This document shows positions 9,303 to 18,059 of a DNA stretch of 42,673 nt, piece by piece (position 1 is the stretch's first letter; each line of letters starts with the position of its first letter). The position numbers were made by a program, and so were the translations under genes. Source of the DNA: Clostridia bacterium (GTDB lineage Bacteria; Bacillota; Sulfobacillia; SLMV01). Where the stretch lies: NCBI GenBank assembly GCA_003552525.1, contig PUNF01000194.1:1-42673 (forward strand), read 5' to 3'. The notes under the pieces are model-generated. The model was not told the DNA's origin. It worked only from the letters and a program-made list of their open reading frames with translations, and searched no databases.

Positions 9303-10136
9303 CTACGGCCGGCCCCCGGGCATTGGCTGGCAGCGGGGGCAAATGTCCCCCGGCGTGTTCCCGGTGCGGATGCGGATGACCGTGGTCCCGCACATCCCAC
9401 ACGGGCCGCCCTCGCGGTAACCGACCACGAAACGCTCCCGGCCGAAGCGCCCGGGCCGGCCGTAGAGATCCCGTTCGTAGTCCGCACCGCCCAGGCGCAG
9501 GGCCGTCTCCAGGACCCCGCGCATGGACCGGTGCAAACCAAGGATTTCGTCCTCTTCGAGGGTGGGGATCTTCCGGAGGGGATGCACGCCGGCCCGCGCC
9601 AGGATATCGTGGGCGTAGAAGTTCCCGATGCCCGCGATGCGGCGTTGATCCAATAAGAAGGCCTTGATCCCGCCGCGCCTCCCGGCCAGCATCCCCCGGA
9701 AGGCGTCGATGTCCAGGCCCGCATCCAGGGCGTCGGGCCCCAGCCGACGCACCGGGTGCGCGTCATCGTCGCGGGCGACGTAGTGCAGATGTCCGAGCCA
9801 CCAGAACCGGATGAAGATCCCCGATCCCTCCCGGGTCTGCAGGCGGACGCGGTAGTGCGCCGCGGGTTCTTCGGCGAACCCCGGGAGGCGAGTCTCCGCA
9901 CCCATGCCCAGGTTGATCGCCAGGAGATCGCCGGACGCGTCGTAGAGGCTCAGCAGGATCCACTTTCCCCTGGGGCGGACCCGCACCACCGTCCGACGCA
10001 GGATCCGCGCCCGCATCCATTCCGGCGTCCCGTTGAGACACCGCGGGCGCGTCACCTCGAGCGTCGCGAAGGTGTGGCCCCGGAGCGCATCGTGCAATGC
10101 CTTTGCGATGGTCCGGATCTCGGGCAGCTCGGGCAT
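9303..10136 (-). CDS. Fpg/Nei (MutM)-family DNA glycosylase
   Basis: Starts MPELPEIRTIAK; IKAFLLDQRRIAGIGNFYAHDILARAGVHP; C-terminal zinc finger CGMCGTTVIRIRTGNTPGDICPRCQ. Confidence 0.9.
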   Translation of the reverse strand: MPELPEIRTIAKALHDALRGHTFATLEVTRPRCLNGTPEWMRARILRRTVVRVRPRGKWILLSLYDASGDLLAINLGMGAETRLPGFAEEPAAHYRVRLQTREGSGIFIRFWWLGHLHYVARDDDAHPVRRLGPDALDAGLDIDAFRGMLAGRRGGIKAFLLDQRRIAGIGNFYAHDILARAGVHPLRKIPTLEEDEILGLHRSMRGVLETALRLGGADYERDLYGRPGRFGRERFVVGYREGGPCGMCGTTVIRIRTGNTPGDICPRCQPMPGGRP

Positions 10137-10138
10137 AC

Positions 10139-11752
10139 TCAGACCCCCGCGGCGCGGCGGCGCAGGACGCGGCCGGCGCGGACACCGAGGTGGCGGTCGT
10201 CGCGGACGGTCTCCCGGCCGTTGACGAACACCGACCGGATGCCGACCGGGTATTGCAGGGGCGCGATATAGGTGGCGCGATCGGCCACGGTCTCTGGATC
10301 GAAGAGCACCAGGTCGGCCCGCATCCCGGGCCGCAGCAGCCCGCGGTCGCCGAGACCGAGGCGGGCCGCGGGCAGTGCCGTCATCTTCCGCACGGCCTCT
10401 TCCAGAGTGAGGATGCCGCGATCGCGCACGTAGGTTCCCAGCACGCGCACGAAGGTGCCAAAACCCCGCGGATGGGGCTTGCCCCGGGCCAGGGGGCCGT
10501 CGGCGGCCCCGACCCCGGAGTCGGAGCCGATCATGGTCACCGGATGCACCATGATGCGCTCGAGGTCCTCGGTGCCGATGGTGAAATATACCCCGCCCAC
10601 GTTGCCCCGGTTGTCCAGCAGGAGGTCGAAGGCGGTGTCGAAGGGATCCTTTCCCCCCGCCTCCGCGATCTCCGCCACGGTGCGGCCCTCGAGTGCCGGG
10701 TACGCACAACGCGTCACGAGGGTGTTCTCCCAGCCGACCCCGCGGTAAAGGCTCACCCAGCCGTCCACACCCTCCTCGATGTCGCGCCGCATCTGGTCAC
10801 GGGTCGCGGGGTCCTCCAGGCGCCGCAACAGGGCGTCGACGCCCCCCTCGTGGGCCCACCCGGGCAGGTAGGCGGCCAGGCCCGTGGCCGAGGCTTCGTA
10901 GGGATACTGGTCGCCGGTGACGTCGATGCCGCGCGCACGGGCCTCCTCGAGCATCTCCAGCAGGCGGAGGCTCGATCCCCACATGTGCCGACCCATGGCC
11001 TTCAGGTGCGCCACCTGCACCGGGATCTCGGCCGCCTTCCCGATGGCGAGCGCCTCCTCGATGGCCAGGAACAGGGTGTCGTTCTCGCCGCGGATGTGGC
11101 TGGCATAGATCCCGCCGGCGCGACCCGCCTCGCGGGCCAGCGCCACCAGTTCCCCGGTACGGGCGTAGCTGCCGGGAGCGTAGATCAGGCCCGTGCTCAA
11201 GCCCCACGCGCCCTCGGCCATGCAGCTCCGAAGCAGCGTCCGCATCTCGTCCAGCTGTCCATCGGTCGGGGACCCGGCGTCGAATCCCATCACCGCGCTG
11301 CGCAGGGTTCCGTGCCCGACCAGGGCGAGCACGTTCGGGGACATCCCGCCATCCTCCAGCCACGCGAGGTACGCGCCCATGCCGAGGGGTTCTTCGGGCA
11401 ATTCCAGGGTGGGATGGTCCACCGCCAGCCGGCGGCGGGCGCCCGAGAGCGCCGGGCCCACAAGCGGGGCCGCCGAGTTTCCGCAATTGCCGACGACGGT
11501 GGTCGTCACGCCCTGTCGAATGTGACTGTGCCCATCTCCGTCCACCAGCAGGGGCCAATCGGAGTGGGTGTGGATATCGATGAACCCGGGGGCCAGGGCG
11601 GCTCCGTCGGCCGAAAGGACTTCCCGGGCATCGGCGCCGGCGAGGTCCCCGACGGCGGCGATGGTATCCCCGGCCAAGCCCACGTCGCCCCGGTACCAGG
11701 GCGCCCCGGTGCCGTCGACGATCCGGGCGTTGCGAATGATTACGTCCAGCAT
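10139..11752 (-). CDS. N-acyl-D-amino-acid deacylase (D-aminoacylase) family amidohydrolase
   Basis: MLDVIIRNARIVDGTGAPWYRGDVGLAGDTIAAVG...APGFIDIHTHSD...TTTVVGNCG...MIGSDSG; amidohydrolase signatures. Confidence 0.88.
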   Translation of the reverse strand: MLDVIIRNARIVDGTGAPWYRGDVGLAGDTIAAVGDLAGADAREVLSADGAALAPGFIDIHTHSDWPLLVDGDGHSHIRQGVTTTVVGNCGNSAAPLVGPALSGARRRLAVDHPTLELPEEPLGMGAYLAWLEDGGMSPNVLALVGHGTLRSAVMGFDAGSPTDGQLDEMRTLLRSCMAEGAWGLSTGLIYAPGSYARTGELVALAREAGRAGGIYASHIRGENDTLFLAIEEALAIGKAAEIPVQVAHLKAMGRHMWGSSLRLLEMLEEARARGIDVTGDQYPYEASATGLAAYLPGWAHEGGVDALLRRLEDPATRDQMRRDIEEGVDGWVSLYRGVGWENTLVTRCAYPALEGRTVAEIAEAGGKDPFDTAFDLLLDNRGNVGGVYFTIGTEDLERIMVHPVTMIGSDSGVGAADGPLARGKPHPRGFGTFVRVLGTYVRDRGILTLEEAVRKMTALPAARLGLGDRGLLRPGMRADLVLFDPETVADRATYIAPLQYPVGIRSVFVNGRETVRDDRHLGVRAGRVLRRRAAGV

Positions 11753-11775
11753 GGTCGCCTCCTCGCGAGACCCGC

Positions 11776-13173
11776 TCACAGGATCTTCTCGGGATTAAGG
11801 ATCCCCCTCGGGTCGAAGCCATCCTTGATGCGCCGCATCAGTTCCAATTCCACCGGATCGGTGTGCGCGCGCAGGTAGGCGCGCTTGGAGTAGCCGATGC
11901 CGTGCTCTCCACTCACCATGCCCCCGAGGGCGGCGGTCTTCTGGTAGATCCGCTCCATCGCGGCATCGCGGCGGCGTTCCCAGGTACCATCGGGCAAATC
12001 ACCCCGGAGGATGTTGATGTGCATGTTCCCATCGCCCGCGTGGCCGAAGCTGGAAAAGGTCAACCCGCATTCCTCCGCGACGCGATCGGCGTAGGCCATC
12101 ATCTCCGCCATGCGGTCGCGGGGGACCACCACGTCGCACTCGTCGATGTCCGTCCATCCCAGCGCCTCCAGGAACGCGCCGCGGGCGTCCCAGAGTGCTT
12201 TCTGCCGCTCCGGCGTATCGGCGATGAGCACATCCTCTGCGCCCCCGTCGAGGCAGATGTGACCGGTGCGATCGATGAGCCGGTCCATCTCCGCGGGAGA
12301 CGACGCCTCCATCCGAAGCATGAGGTAGGCGGGGGCGTCGCCGTGGGGAAATTCCCGGCCCAGGTAATCGGTGGAAGACTCGAGCACGTCCCGCCTGAAG
12401 AACTCCAGGGCCTGCGGGATGATGCCGGCCTTGCCCAGGACGGGGACCAGCGCGACGGCGTCCTCGGCCCGGGCAAAGGGGACCAGGAGCGTGGTCAGTA
12501 CCTCGGGCAGCGGGAGCAGGCGCACGGTGATCTCGGTGACGATCCCGAGCGTCCCCTCGCTCCCGATCATAAGGTGCATCAGGTTGTAACCGGAGGCGTT
12601 CTTGGCCACCTTGCCGCCGAGACAGAGCACGGAACCGTCGGCGGTGACGACTTCCATACCCCGGACGTGATCGCGGGTCACCCCGTACTTCACCGCCCGC
12701 ATCCCCCCGGCGTTGGTCATGACGTTCCCGCCGATGGTCGCGCTCTTTTCCCCCGGATCGGGTGCGTAGAGGAAGCCCCGTTCCTCCATGGCCTCCTGGA
12801 ACGTCAGGAGCACGACACCGGGCTGTACCCGGGCCACCATGTTGGCCTCGTCCACCTCGAGGATGCGGTCCATCCGCCCGGTGACGAGCAGGATTCCCCC
12901 GGCCACGGGCGCGGCCCCGCCCATGAGGCCGGTCCCCGCGCCGCGGGTGGTGACGGGGATGCGATGGGCGTGCGCCAGCGCCATGATCCGGGCGACTTCC
13001 CCGGTGGTCGCCGGGAAGACGGCCACCTCGGCCCAGCCGCACACCGGGGCCATCTCGTCATGGGAGTATTCCTCGGGCAAGCGATCCCGGGGCACGAGGT
13101 TTTCCGGGCCCACGATATCCTCCAGCGCGCGCAGGCATGCATCGGTCACGGTTTCATACGGCACGGGCGTCAC
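11776..13173 (-). CDS. FAD-linked oxidoreductase, GlcD/D-lactate dehydrogenase family
   Basis: PVTTRGAGTGLMGGAAPV (FAD-binding type 4), GGNVMTNAGGMRAVKYGVTRDHV, SSFGHAGDGNMHINIL, MVSGEHGIGYSKRAYL; GTG start candidates at 13173 or 13164. Confidence 0.88.
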   Translation of the reverse strand: MTPVPYETVTDACLRALEDIVGPENLVPRDRLPEEYSHDEMAPVCGWAEVAVFPATTGEVARIMALAHAHRIPVTTRGAGTGLMGGAAPVAGGILLVTGRMDRILEVDEANMVARVQPGVVLLTFQEAMEERGFLYAPDPGEKSATIGGNVMTNAGGMRAVKYGVTRDHVRGMEVVTADGSVLCLGGKVAKNASGYNLMHLMIGSEGTLGIVTEITVRLLPLPEVLTTLLVPFARAEDAVALVPVLGKAGIIPQALEFFRRDVLESSTDYLGREFPHGDAPAYLMLRMEASSPAEMDRLIDRTGHICLDGGAEDVLIADTPERQKALWDARGAFLEALGWTDIDECDVVVPRDRMAEMMAYADRVAEECGLTFSSFGHAGDGNMHINILRGDLPDGTWERRRDAAMERIYQKTAALGGMVSGEHGIGYSKRAYLRAHTDPVELELMRRIKDGFDPRGILNPEKIL

Positions 13174-14353
13174 CCCTCTCCTCGATCCGATCCAACAGCG
13201 CAGGAATGATCTCGTACGCGTCCCCCACCAGGGCGTGGTGGGCGACATCGAAGATCGGCGCGTTTTCGTCGGGGTTGATGGCGATGATGCGTTCGCTTCC
13301 GCGCATCCCCGCCACGTGCTGGATGGCGCCGCTGATCCCGCACGCGATGTAAAGCTTCGGCCGGACCGTGCGGCCCGATAATCCCACCTGCTGCGTGGAC
13401 GGGAGCCAGCCGGCCTCCACCAGGGGACGGGAACACCCGACGACCCCACCCAGGGCATCGGCGAGGCGATGGAGCATGTCCAGGTCCTCGGCCCGGCGGA
13501 TGCCGCGCCCGGCGGCCACCACCACGTCGGCGTCGGCGACCGTGTCGGCGGCCGGTTTTTCCCGGACCTCCAGGACGCGCCCGGGGTACTCCGGGTCCGG
13601 TCGGAAGGGCAGGCGCTCCAGCGTCCCCGTCACGGGCAAGCGTCCCGCCCGGGGCATAACCCGCGGGCGGACCGTGGCCATCTGCGGGCGATGGTTCCCA
13701 CTGAGAATGGTGGCCATGATATCCCCGCCGAAGGCCGGCCGCGTCTGCAGCAGCTCTCCCCTTTCGTTGACCTCGAGCGAGGTGCAATCGGCGGTCAACC
13801 CCGTGCGCAGGCGCACGGCCAGGCGCGGGGCCAGGCTGCGGCCCACCGGGGTGCCCGCCATCAGGACGATCGACGGGAGCGCGTGTCGAACCGCGCCCTC
13901 GAGGGCATCGGTGTAGGGCTCGGGGCGAAAGTGTGCGAGGGACGGGTGGTCCAGGACGAGGACGCGGTCCGCACCGTGGACGAGGCACTCCCGCGCCTCG
14001 GCATCCACGTCGGCCCCGGCGACCACCACGGATAACGCCTCCCCGAGGGCATCGGCGAGGCGGCGGCCCTCGCCCATCAGCTCCAGGGTCACCGGATCGA
14101 GGCCATCCGCCGCGCGCTCGGACACCACCATGACGCCGCGGTAACGGGAGAGGTCCGCGACATCGCCCGCATCCTCCTCGCCCGGCAGGCCCAGGGCGCC
14201 GCGGGGGCAGGCGTCGATGCACAGCCCGCAAACCCGGCACCCGGCCCCAAAGCGCGGGACGCCCTCCTCGAGGACCACGCCGTCGAAGGGACAGACCGCG
14301 ACGCAGGCGCCGCAACCATCACAATTTTCGTACGCTACGCGAAGCACGCTCAC
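13154..14353 (-). CDS. etfA: Electron transfer flavoprotein alpha subunit with N-terminal 2x[4Fe-4S] ferredoxin domain
   Basis: CDGCGACVAVCPFDG and CRVCGLCIDACPRGA, then EtfA signature LYIACGISGAIQHVAGMRGSERIIAINPDENAPIF; GTG start overlaps the etfB stop (GTGA). Confidence 0.92.
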   Translation of the reverse strand: MSVLRVAYENCDGCGACVAVCPFDGVVLEEGVPRFGAGCRVCGLCIDACPRGALGLPGEEDAGDVADLSRYRGVMVVSERAADGLDPVTLELMGEGRRLADALGEALSVVVAGADVDAEARECLVHGADRVLVLDHPSLAHFRPEPYTDALEGAVRHALPSIVLMAGTPVGRSLAPRLAVRLRTGLTADCTSLEVNERGELLQTRPAFGGDIMATILSGNHRPQMATVRPRVMPRAGRLPVTGTLERLPFRPDPEYPGRVLEVREKPAADTVADADVVVAAGRGIRRAEDLDMLHRLADALGGVVGCSRPLVEAGWLPSTQQVGLSGRTVRPKLYIACGISGAIQHVAGMRGSERIIAINPDENAPIFDVAHHALVGDAYEIIPALLDRIEERGDARAV

Positions 14354-15147
14354 AGGTATTTCCACTCCTCCAGTTGCGCCAGCAATCGGTCGGTCAGTTC
14401 CCCGGGGCGCCCCCGCCAGGTCTCCCGCTCGGGATTGCCCGGCGGCGGGAAGATCTCCTCCACCCACGTGGGCGATCCCTCGAGTCCGAAGTAGGCTTCC
14501 TCGCCCTCCGGTGGCGCGAGGTCTTCGCGACACCAGGTCTCGATGGGGCGATCGCGCGTGGCGAGGCGCCGTCGGAAGGAGGGGAGCCGGGGTTGGTTCA
14601 CCTCGCGCGTGACGGTCAGGAGGGCGGGGAGCGCGAGCGCGACGCGCTGCACGCGGTCCCCGGCGTCCACGACGGCGCATACCTCCCGCCGGTCCGCCTC
14701 CTCGATGCGCAGTACGTAGGAGGCGTGCGCAATGTGCAAAAACTCCGCCACGCCCGGACCCACCTGGGCGGTATCGCCGTCGGTGGTCTGCATCCCGGCC
14801 AGGACCAAATCGTGGGGAATATCCCGGAGGGCCCGGGCCAGGGTGTAGGCGGTGGCCAGGGTGTCTGCCCCGGCAAACGCGGCATCCGAAAGCAGGATGC
14901 CGCGATCTGCGCCCATCCAGAAGGCCTCCCGCAGCGTGTCCTCGGCCTGGGGTGGTCCCATGCTCAACGCGGTCACCGTCCCCCCGAGGCGATCGCGCAG
15001 GGCCAGGGCGGCCTCCAGGGCGTGGAGGTCGTAGGGATTCGTCTGTGCGGCCACCCCCTCGCGGACGAGGTTGCCCGTCTCCGGGTCCACCTCGACCTCG
15101 CCGGTCCGGGGCACCTGCTTCACCAAAGCAACGAATTCGATGTGCAT
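14350..15147 (-). CDS. etfB: Electron transfer flavoprotein beta subunit
   Basis: MHIEFVALVKQVPRTGEVEVDPETGNLVREG...NPYDLHALEAAL...GMQTTDGDTAQVGP. Confidence 0.92.
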   Translation of the reverse strand: MHIEFVALVKQVPRTGEVEVDPETGNLVREGVAAQTNPYDLHALEAALALRDRLGGTVTALSMGPPQAEDTLREAFWMGADRGILLSDAAFAGADTLATAYTLARALRDIPHDLVLAGMQTTDGDTAQVGPGVAEFLHIAHASYVLRIEEADRREVCAVVDAGDRVQRVALALPALLTVTREVNQPRLPSFRRRLATRDRPIETWCREDLAPPEGEEAYFGLEGSPTWVEEIFPPPGNPERETWRGRPGELTDRLLAQLEEWKYL

Positions 15148-15219
15148 CACCATCCGATCCGCATCGGGCGGGTAGGGCCCCACCCGTCATGATTGCCTGC
15201 GCATCCCGGCCGTGGCGCC

Positions 15220-15248
15220 TTGTGCCCGACGCCGGGGCGGGATACATT
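15220..15248 (+). promoter_or_regulatory. Candidate sigma70-type promoter for the methyltransferase/TPK pair
   Basis: TTGTGC (15220-15225), 17-nt spacer, TACATT (15243-15248). Confidence 0.45.
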
Positions 15249-15278
15249 GGGAGTCAGGAGATCCCGGGAGGTGCGACG

Positions 15279-15998
15279 ATGTCCGATGCAGCGGAAAACA
15301 CGCGCGATCCCTTCGCCGAAAGATCCCATGACTACGATCGATGGTACCATACTTTGACCGGCGCGTTTATCGATCGCGTCGAAACCGCGCTGGCCTTCGA
15401 CATGTGCCCGCCGCGCCCCGGGGAGCGCGTGCTGGACGCCGGCTGCGGCACCGGGAACTTCGCGCTGAAGCTGGCCCGGCGCGGCTGCCGCGTCACCGGG
15501 GTGGACATCTCCCCCGGGATGCTCGCGCGCGCCCGGGAACATGCCCGCGCGGCGGGATTGCAGATCCGCCTGGTCCGGGCGGACATCCGCCGCCTGCCGC
15601 TGCCCGATGCGTGCTACGATACCGTCTACTCCATGACCGCCGTGGAGTTCATACCCGAGCTGGACGTCGCCCACGCGGAATTGATGCGGGTGCTCCGGCC
15701 GGGCGGGCGCCTGCTGATCGGTACCATCTCGCGCGAGGGTCCCTGGGGGCGGGCGTACGCGGCCCGGGCAAAGCGAAAGCCCGATTCCATCTTCGCGCAC
15801 GCGCGCTTTCCGGCGCCCGAAGAGGTCCGCGCACTGGACCCGGAAAACCTGGTGGACCTGCGGGAATGCCTCCACATCCCCCCCGATGCACCCGAGGCGG
15901 CCTTCACGCCCGGGGAGGAGTGCCGGCGACGGGCCGAAGGTGCGCCGGGCGGCTTCTTCTGCGCCCTGTGGCATAAGCCCGCCGGGGGATCGCCATGA
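15279..15998 (+). CDS. Class I SAM-dependent methyltransferase
   Basis: RVLDAGCGTGNFALKLARRGCRVTGVDISPGML...MRVLRPGGRLLIGTI. Confidence 0.9.
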   Translation: MSDAAENTRDPFAERSHDYDRWYHTLTGAFIDRVETALAFDMCPPRPGERVLDAGCGTGNFALKLARRGCRVTGVDISPGMLARAREHARAAGLQIRLVRADIRRLPLPDACYDTVYSMTAVEFIPELDVAHAELMRVLRPGGRLLIGTISREGPWGRAYAARAKRKPDSIFAHARFPAPEEVRALDPENLVDLRECLHIPPDAPEAAFTPGEECRRRAEGAPGGFFCALWHKPAGGSP

Positions 15999-16666
15999 CG
16001 GGGGCCGCACGGTGGGTCATCGTGGCGGCGGGCGGGACCCTCGCGCCGGATGCCCTGCGGGCGCTCCTGCGCCCGGGGGATCGACTGGTCGCCGCGGACG
16101 GCGGCGCCGACCTGCTGGCCGCGGCCGGGGCGCATCCGGAGGTGGTCATCGGCGACCTCGACTCCATCTCCCCGGGCCTGGCGCAGTCCCTCGAGACCGG
16201 TGCGGATGGAATCTCGCTGATCCGCCACCCGGTGCGAAAGGATGCCACCGATGCCGAGCTGGCCCTCGCGTACACCCTCGGGGAGGCGGACGCGCGGGCC
16301 GAAATCCTGATGGTCGGGGTGTTCGGGGACCGGATCGATCACGGCATCGGGATCATCGGCGTGCTGGCGGGCCTGCCCGAGGCGACGCGGCGCCGCATCA
16401 CGCTCAGCGACGGCCGCCAGTGCGCCTACGTCGTCGGCACCCGCCGCGTCCTGTACGGGCGACCCGGGGACACCGTGTCCGTCCTGCCCATGACCCCCCG
16501 GGTGGCGGGCGTCACCCTGGAGGGCTTCTCCTTCCCGCTCCGCGACGGCACCCTCACCTGGGGCAACACCCTGGGCGTGAGCAACCACCTCGAGGGGCCC
16601 GAGGGCCGCATCACCATCCGGGGACGGGGCGTCGCCCTCGTGATCCACACCCTCGATACCGCCTAG
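15995..16666 (+). CDS. Thiamine pyrophosphokinase
   Basis: DRLVAADGGADLLAAAGAHPEVVIGDLDSI...KDATDAELALAYTL...GVFGDRIDHGIGII; ATGA overlap with the upstream gene. Confidence 0.9.
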   Translation: MTGAARWVIVAAGGTLAPDALRALLRPGDRLVAADGGADLLAAAGAHPEVVIGDLDSISPGLAQSLETGADGISLIRHPVRKDATDAELALAYTLGEADARAEILMVGVFGDRIDHGIGIIGVLAGLPEATRRRITLSDGRQCAYVVGTRRVLYGRPGDTVSVLPMTPRVAGVTLEGFSFPLRDGTLTWGNTLGVSNHLEGPEGRITIRGRGVALVIHTLDTA

Positions 16667-17502
16667 AGTCGGTAATATTGCGGCTTCCTGCCGGAAAAGT
16701 ACGCACCACAGTGGATGCCGCCGTCCCGCGCGGCCCGGGCCGCGCGCCCGATGCCCCAGGCCATGTGCGAGGGCTGGTGGGAGTCGCTGCCCAGCGTCAC
16801 CGCCCGGCCCCCGAGTTCGCGATAGGCCTCGAGGATCTCGGCAGAGGGGTACAGCGCATCGGCGTTTTGGCGAAGACCCGAGGCATTGATCTCGAGGAGC
16901 CGGCCCCGCCGGAGGAGGTCTTCGAGGAGGGCGCGTACCTGCCCCCAAAGCGGCGATCGCGCCGACAGGCCCCGCCCCGCGTCCCGCGCCGGGCCGAAGC
17001 GCTTGGGCAAATCGAAGTGGCCCACGGCATCGAAGTCGACCTCGGCCGCCATGGACCGCATATCCTCGAGATAGGGCGTGAAGTAATCGAGGGGATCGGC
17101 CCCGGACTCAAAGGAGCGCGGGAAGGAGTAACACGTGTCCCCGCACACGTGCACCGAACCCAGCACGAAATCGAAGGGATAGCTCCCGAGGAACGCCGCG
17201 ATGTCCCCGGCGGCACCGCGATAATAACCGATCTCGATCCCCAGCCCGATCCACAACCGATCCCGGTAATGGCGCTTCAGCGCCCCGACCTCGCGGATCA
17301 ATTGCTCCATGGTCCCGGGGTCCGGCACCACGTCGCCGGGGGCGAACTCGGCGTGGTCGGTGAAGCAAAGGCCCGCCACCCCCATGTCCTCGGCGCGGCG
17401 ACAGACCGCGTCCAACTCACTCTCGCTGTCCGGGGAGAAACGGGTGTGCACGTGCATGTCGAAAAGGCCCCGCGCGCCACCCCGCGATGTGCTCGGGCTC
17501 AT
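16663..17502 (-). CDS. PHP-domain histidinol-phosphatase (HisJ-like)
   Basis: DMHVHTRFSPDSES, CFTDHAEF, VLGSVHV, LEINASGLR, VTLGSDSHQP. Confidence 0.88.
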   Translation of the reverse strand: MSPSTSRGGARGLFDMHVHTRFSPDSESELDAVCRRAEDMGVAGLCFTDHAEFAPGDVVPDPGTMEQLIREVGALKRHYRDRLWIGLGIEIGYYRGAAGDIAAFLGSYPFDFVLGSVHVCGDTCYSFPRSFESGADPLDYFTPYLEDMRSMAAEVDFDAVGHFDLPKRFGPARDAGRGLSARSPLWGQVRALLEDLLRRGRLLEINASGLRQNADALYPSAEILEAYRELGGRAVTLGSDSHQPSHMAWGIGRAARAARDGGIHCGAYFSGRKPQYYRL

Positions 17503-18059
17503 GCGCGCTCCAGGTACTCACCCGAGCGGGTATCGACGCGCACCATGTCCCCCCGTTCGATGAAGAGGGGAACCTGCACCTCCGTGCCGGTCTCGAGCGT
17601 CGCGGGCTTGGTCCCCCCGCCGCTGACGGTGTCGCCCTTGACGCCCGGTACGGTGTCCACCACCTCCAGCGCCACCGAGGCGGGGAGCGTCACCCCCACC
17701 AGGCGTCCCTTGAAGGTGAGGACCTCCACGTTGTCGTTCTCCTTGAGGTAGTGGACCGCGTCGCCGATGTCCTCGCCGGAGAGGCGCTCCTGCTCGTAGG
17801 TCTCGATGTCCATGAAGTGGTAACCCTCGCCGTCCTGGTACAGGTACTGCATCGTCCGCTTCTCGAGGTGTGCGCGGGGCACCTTTTCGCCCGCGCGCAT
17901 GGTCTCCTGCGTAATGGCCCCGGTCATGAGGTTTTTGAACTTCACCCGGACGAAGGCCGGTCCCTTGCCGGGCTTGACGTGCTGCGACTCCAGCACCTGC
18001 AGGAGCTCGCCGTCGCGCTCGACGGTCAATCCGGAACGAAAATCATTGGTCGAAATCAA
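17499..18059 (-). CDS. efp: Translation elongation factor P
   Basis: ISTNDFRSGLTVERDGELLQVLESQHVKPGKGPAFVRVKFKNLMTGAITQETMRAGEKV...; TTG start overlaps the upstream stop (TTGA). Confidence 0.95.
   Translation of the reverse strand: MISTNDFRSGLTVERDGELLQVLESQHVKPGKGPAFVRVKFKNLMTGAITQETMRAGEKVPRAHLEKRTMQYLYQDGEGYHFMDIETYEQERLSGEDIGDAVHYLKENDNVEVLTFKGRLVGVTLPASVALEVVDTVPGVKGDTVSGGGTKPATLETGTEVQVPLFIERGDMVRVDTRSGEYLERA

Noticed and set aside
10097-13209. Long plus-strand ORFs (593 and 448 aa) opposite D-aminoacylase and GlcD
   Set aside because: Antisense low-complexity translations caused by GC-rich third positions; the minus-strand proteins have clear family motifs.
13154-15247. 697-aa minus-strand ORF
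   Set aside because: Real etfA begins at GTG 14353; the upstream part is an off-frame reading of etfB.
15886-17751. 621-aa plus-strand ORF
   Set aside because: Shadow of the methyltransferase/TPK genes and antisense to PHP/EF-P; no domain signal.
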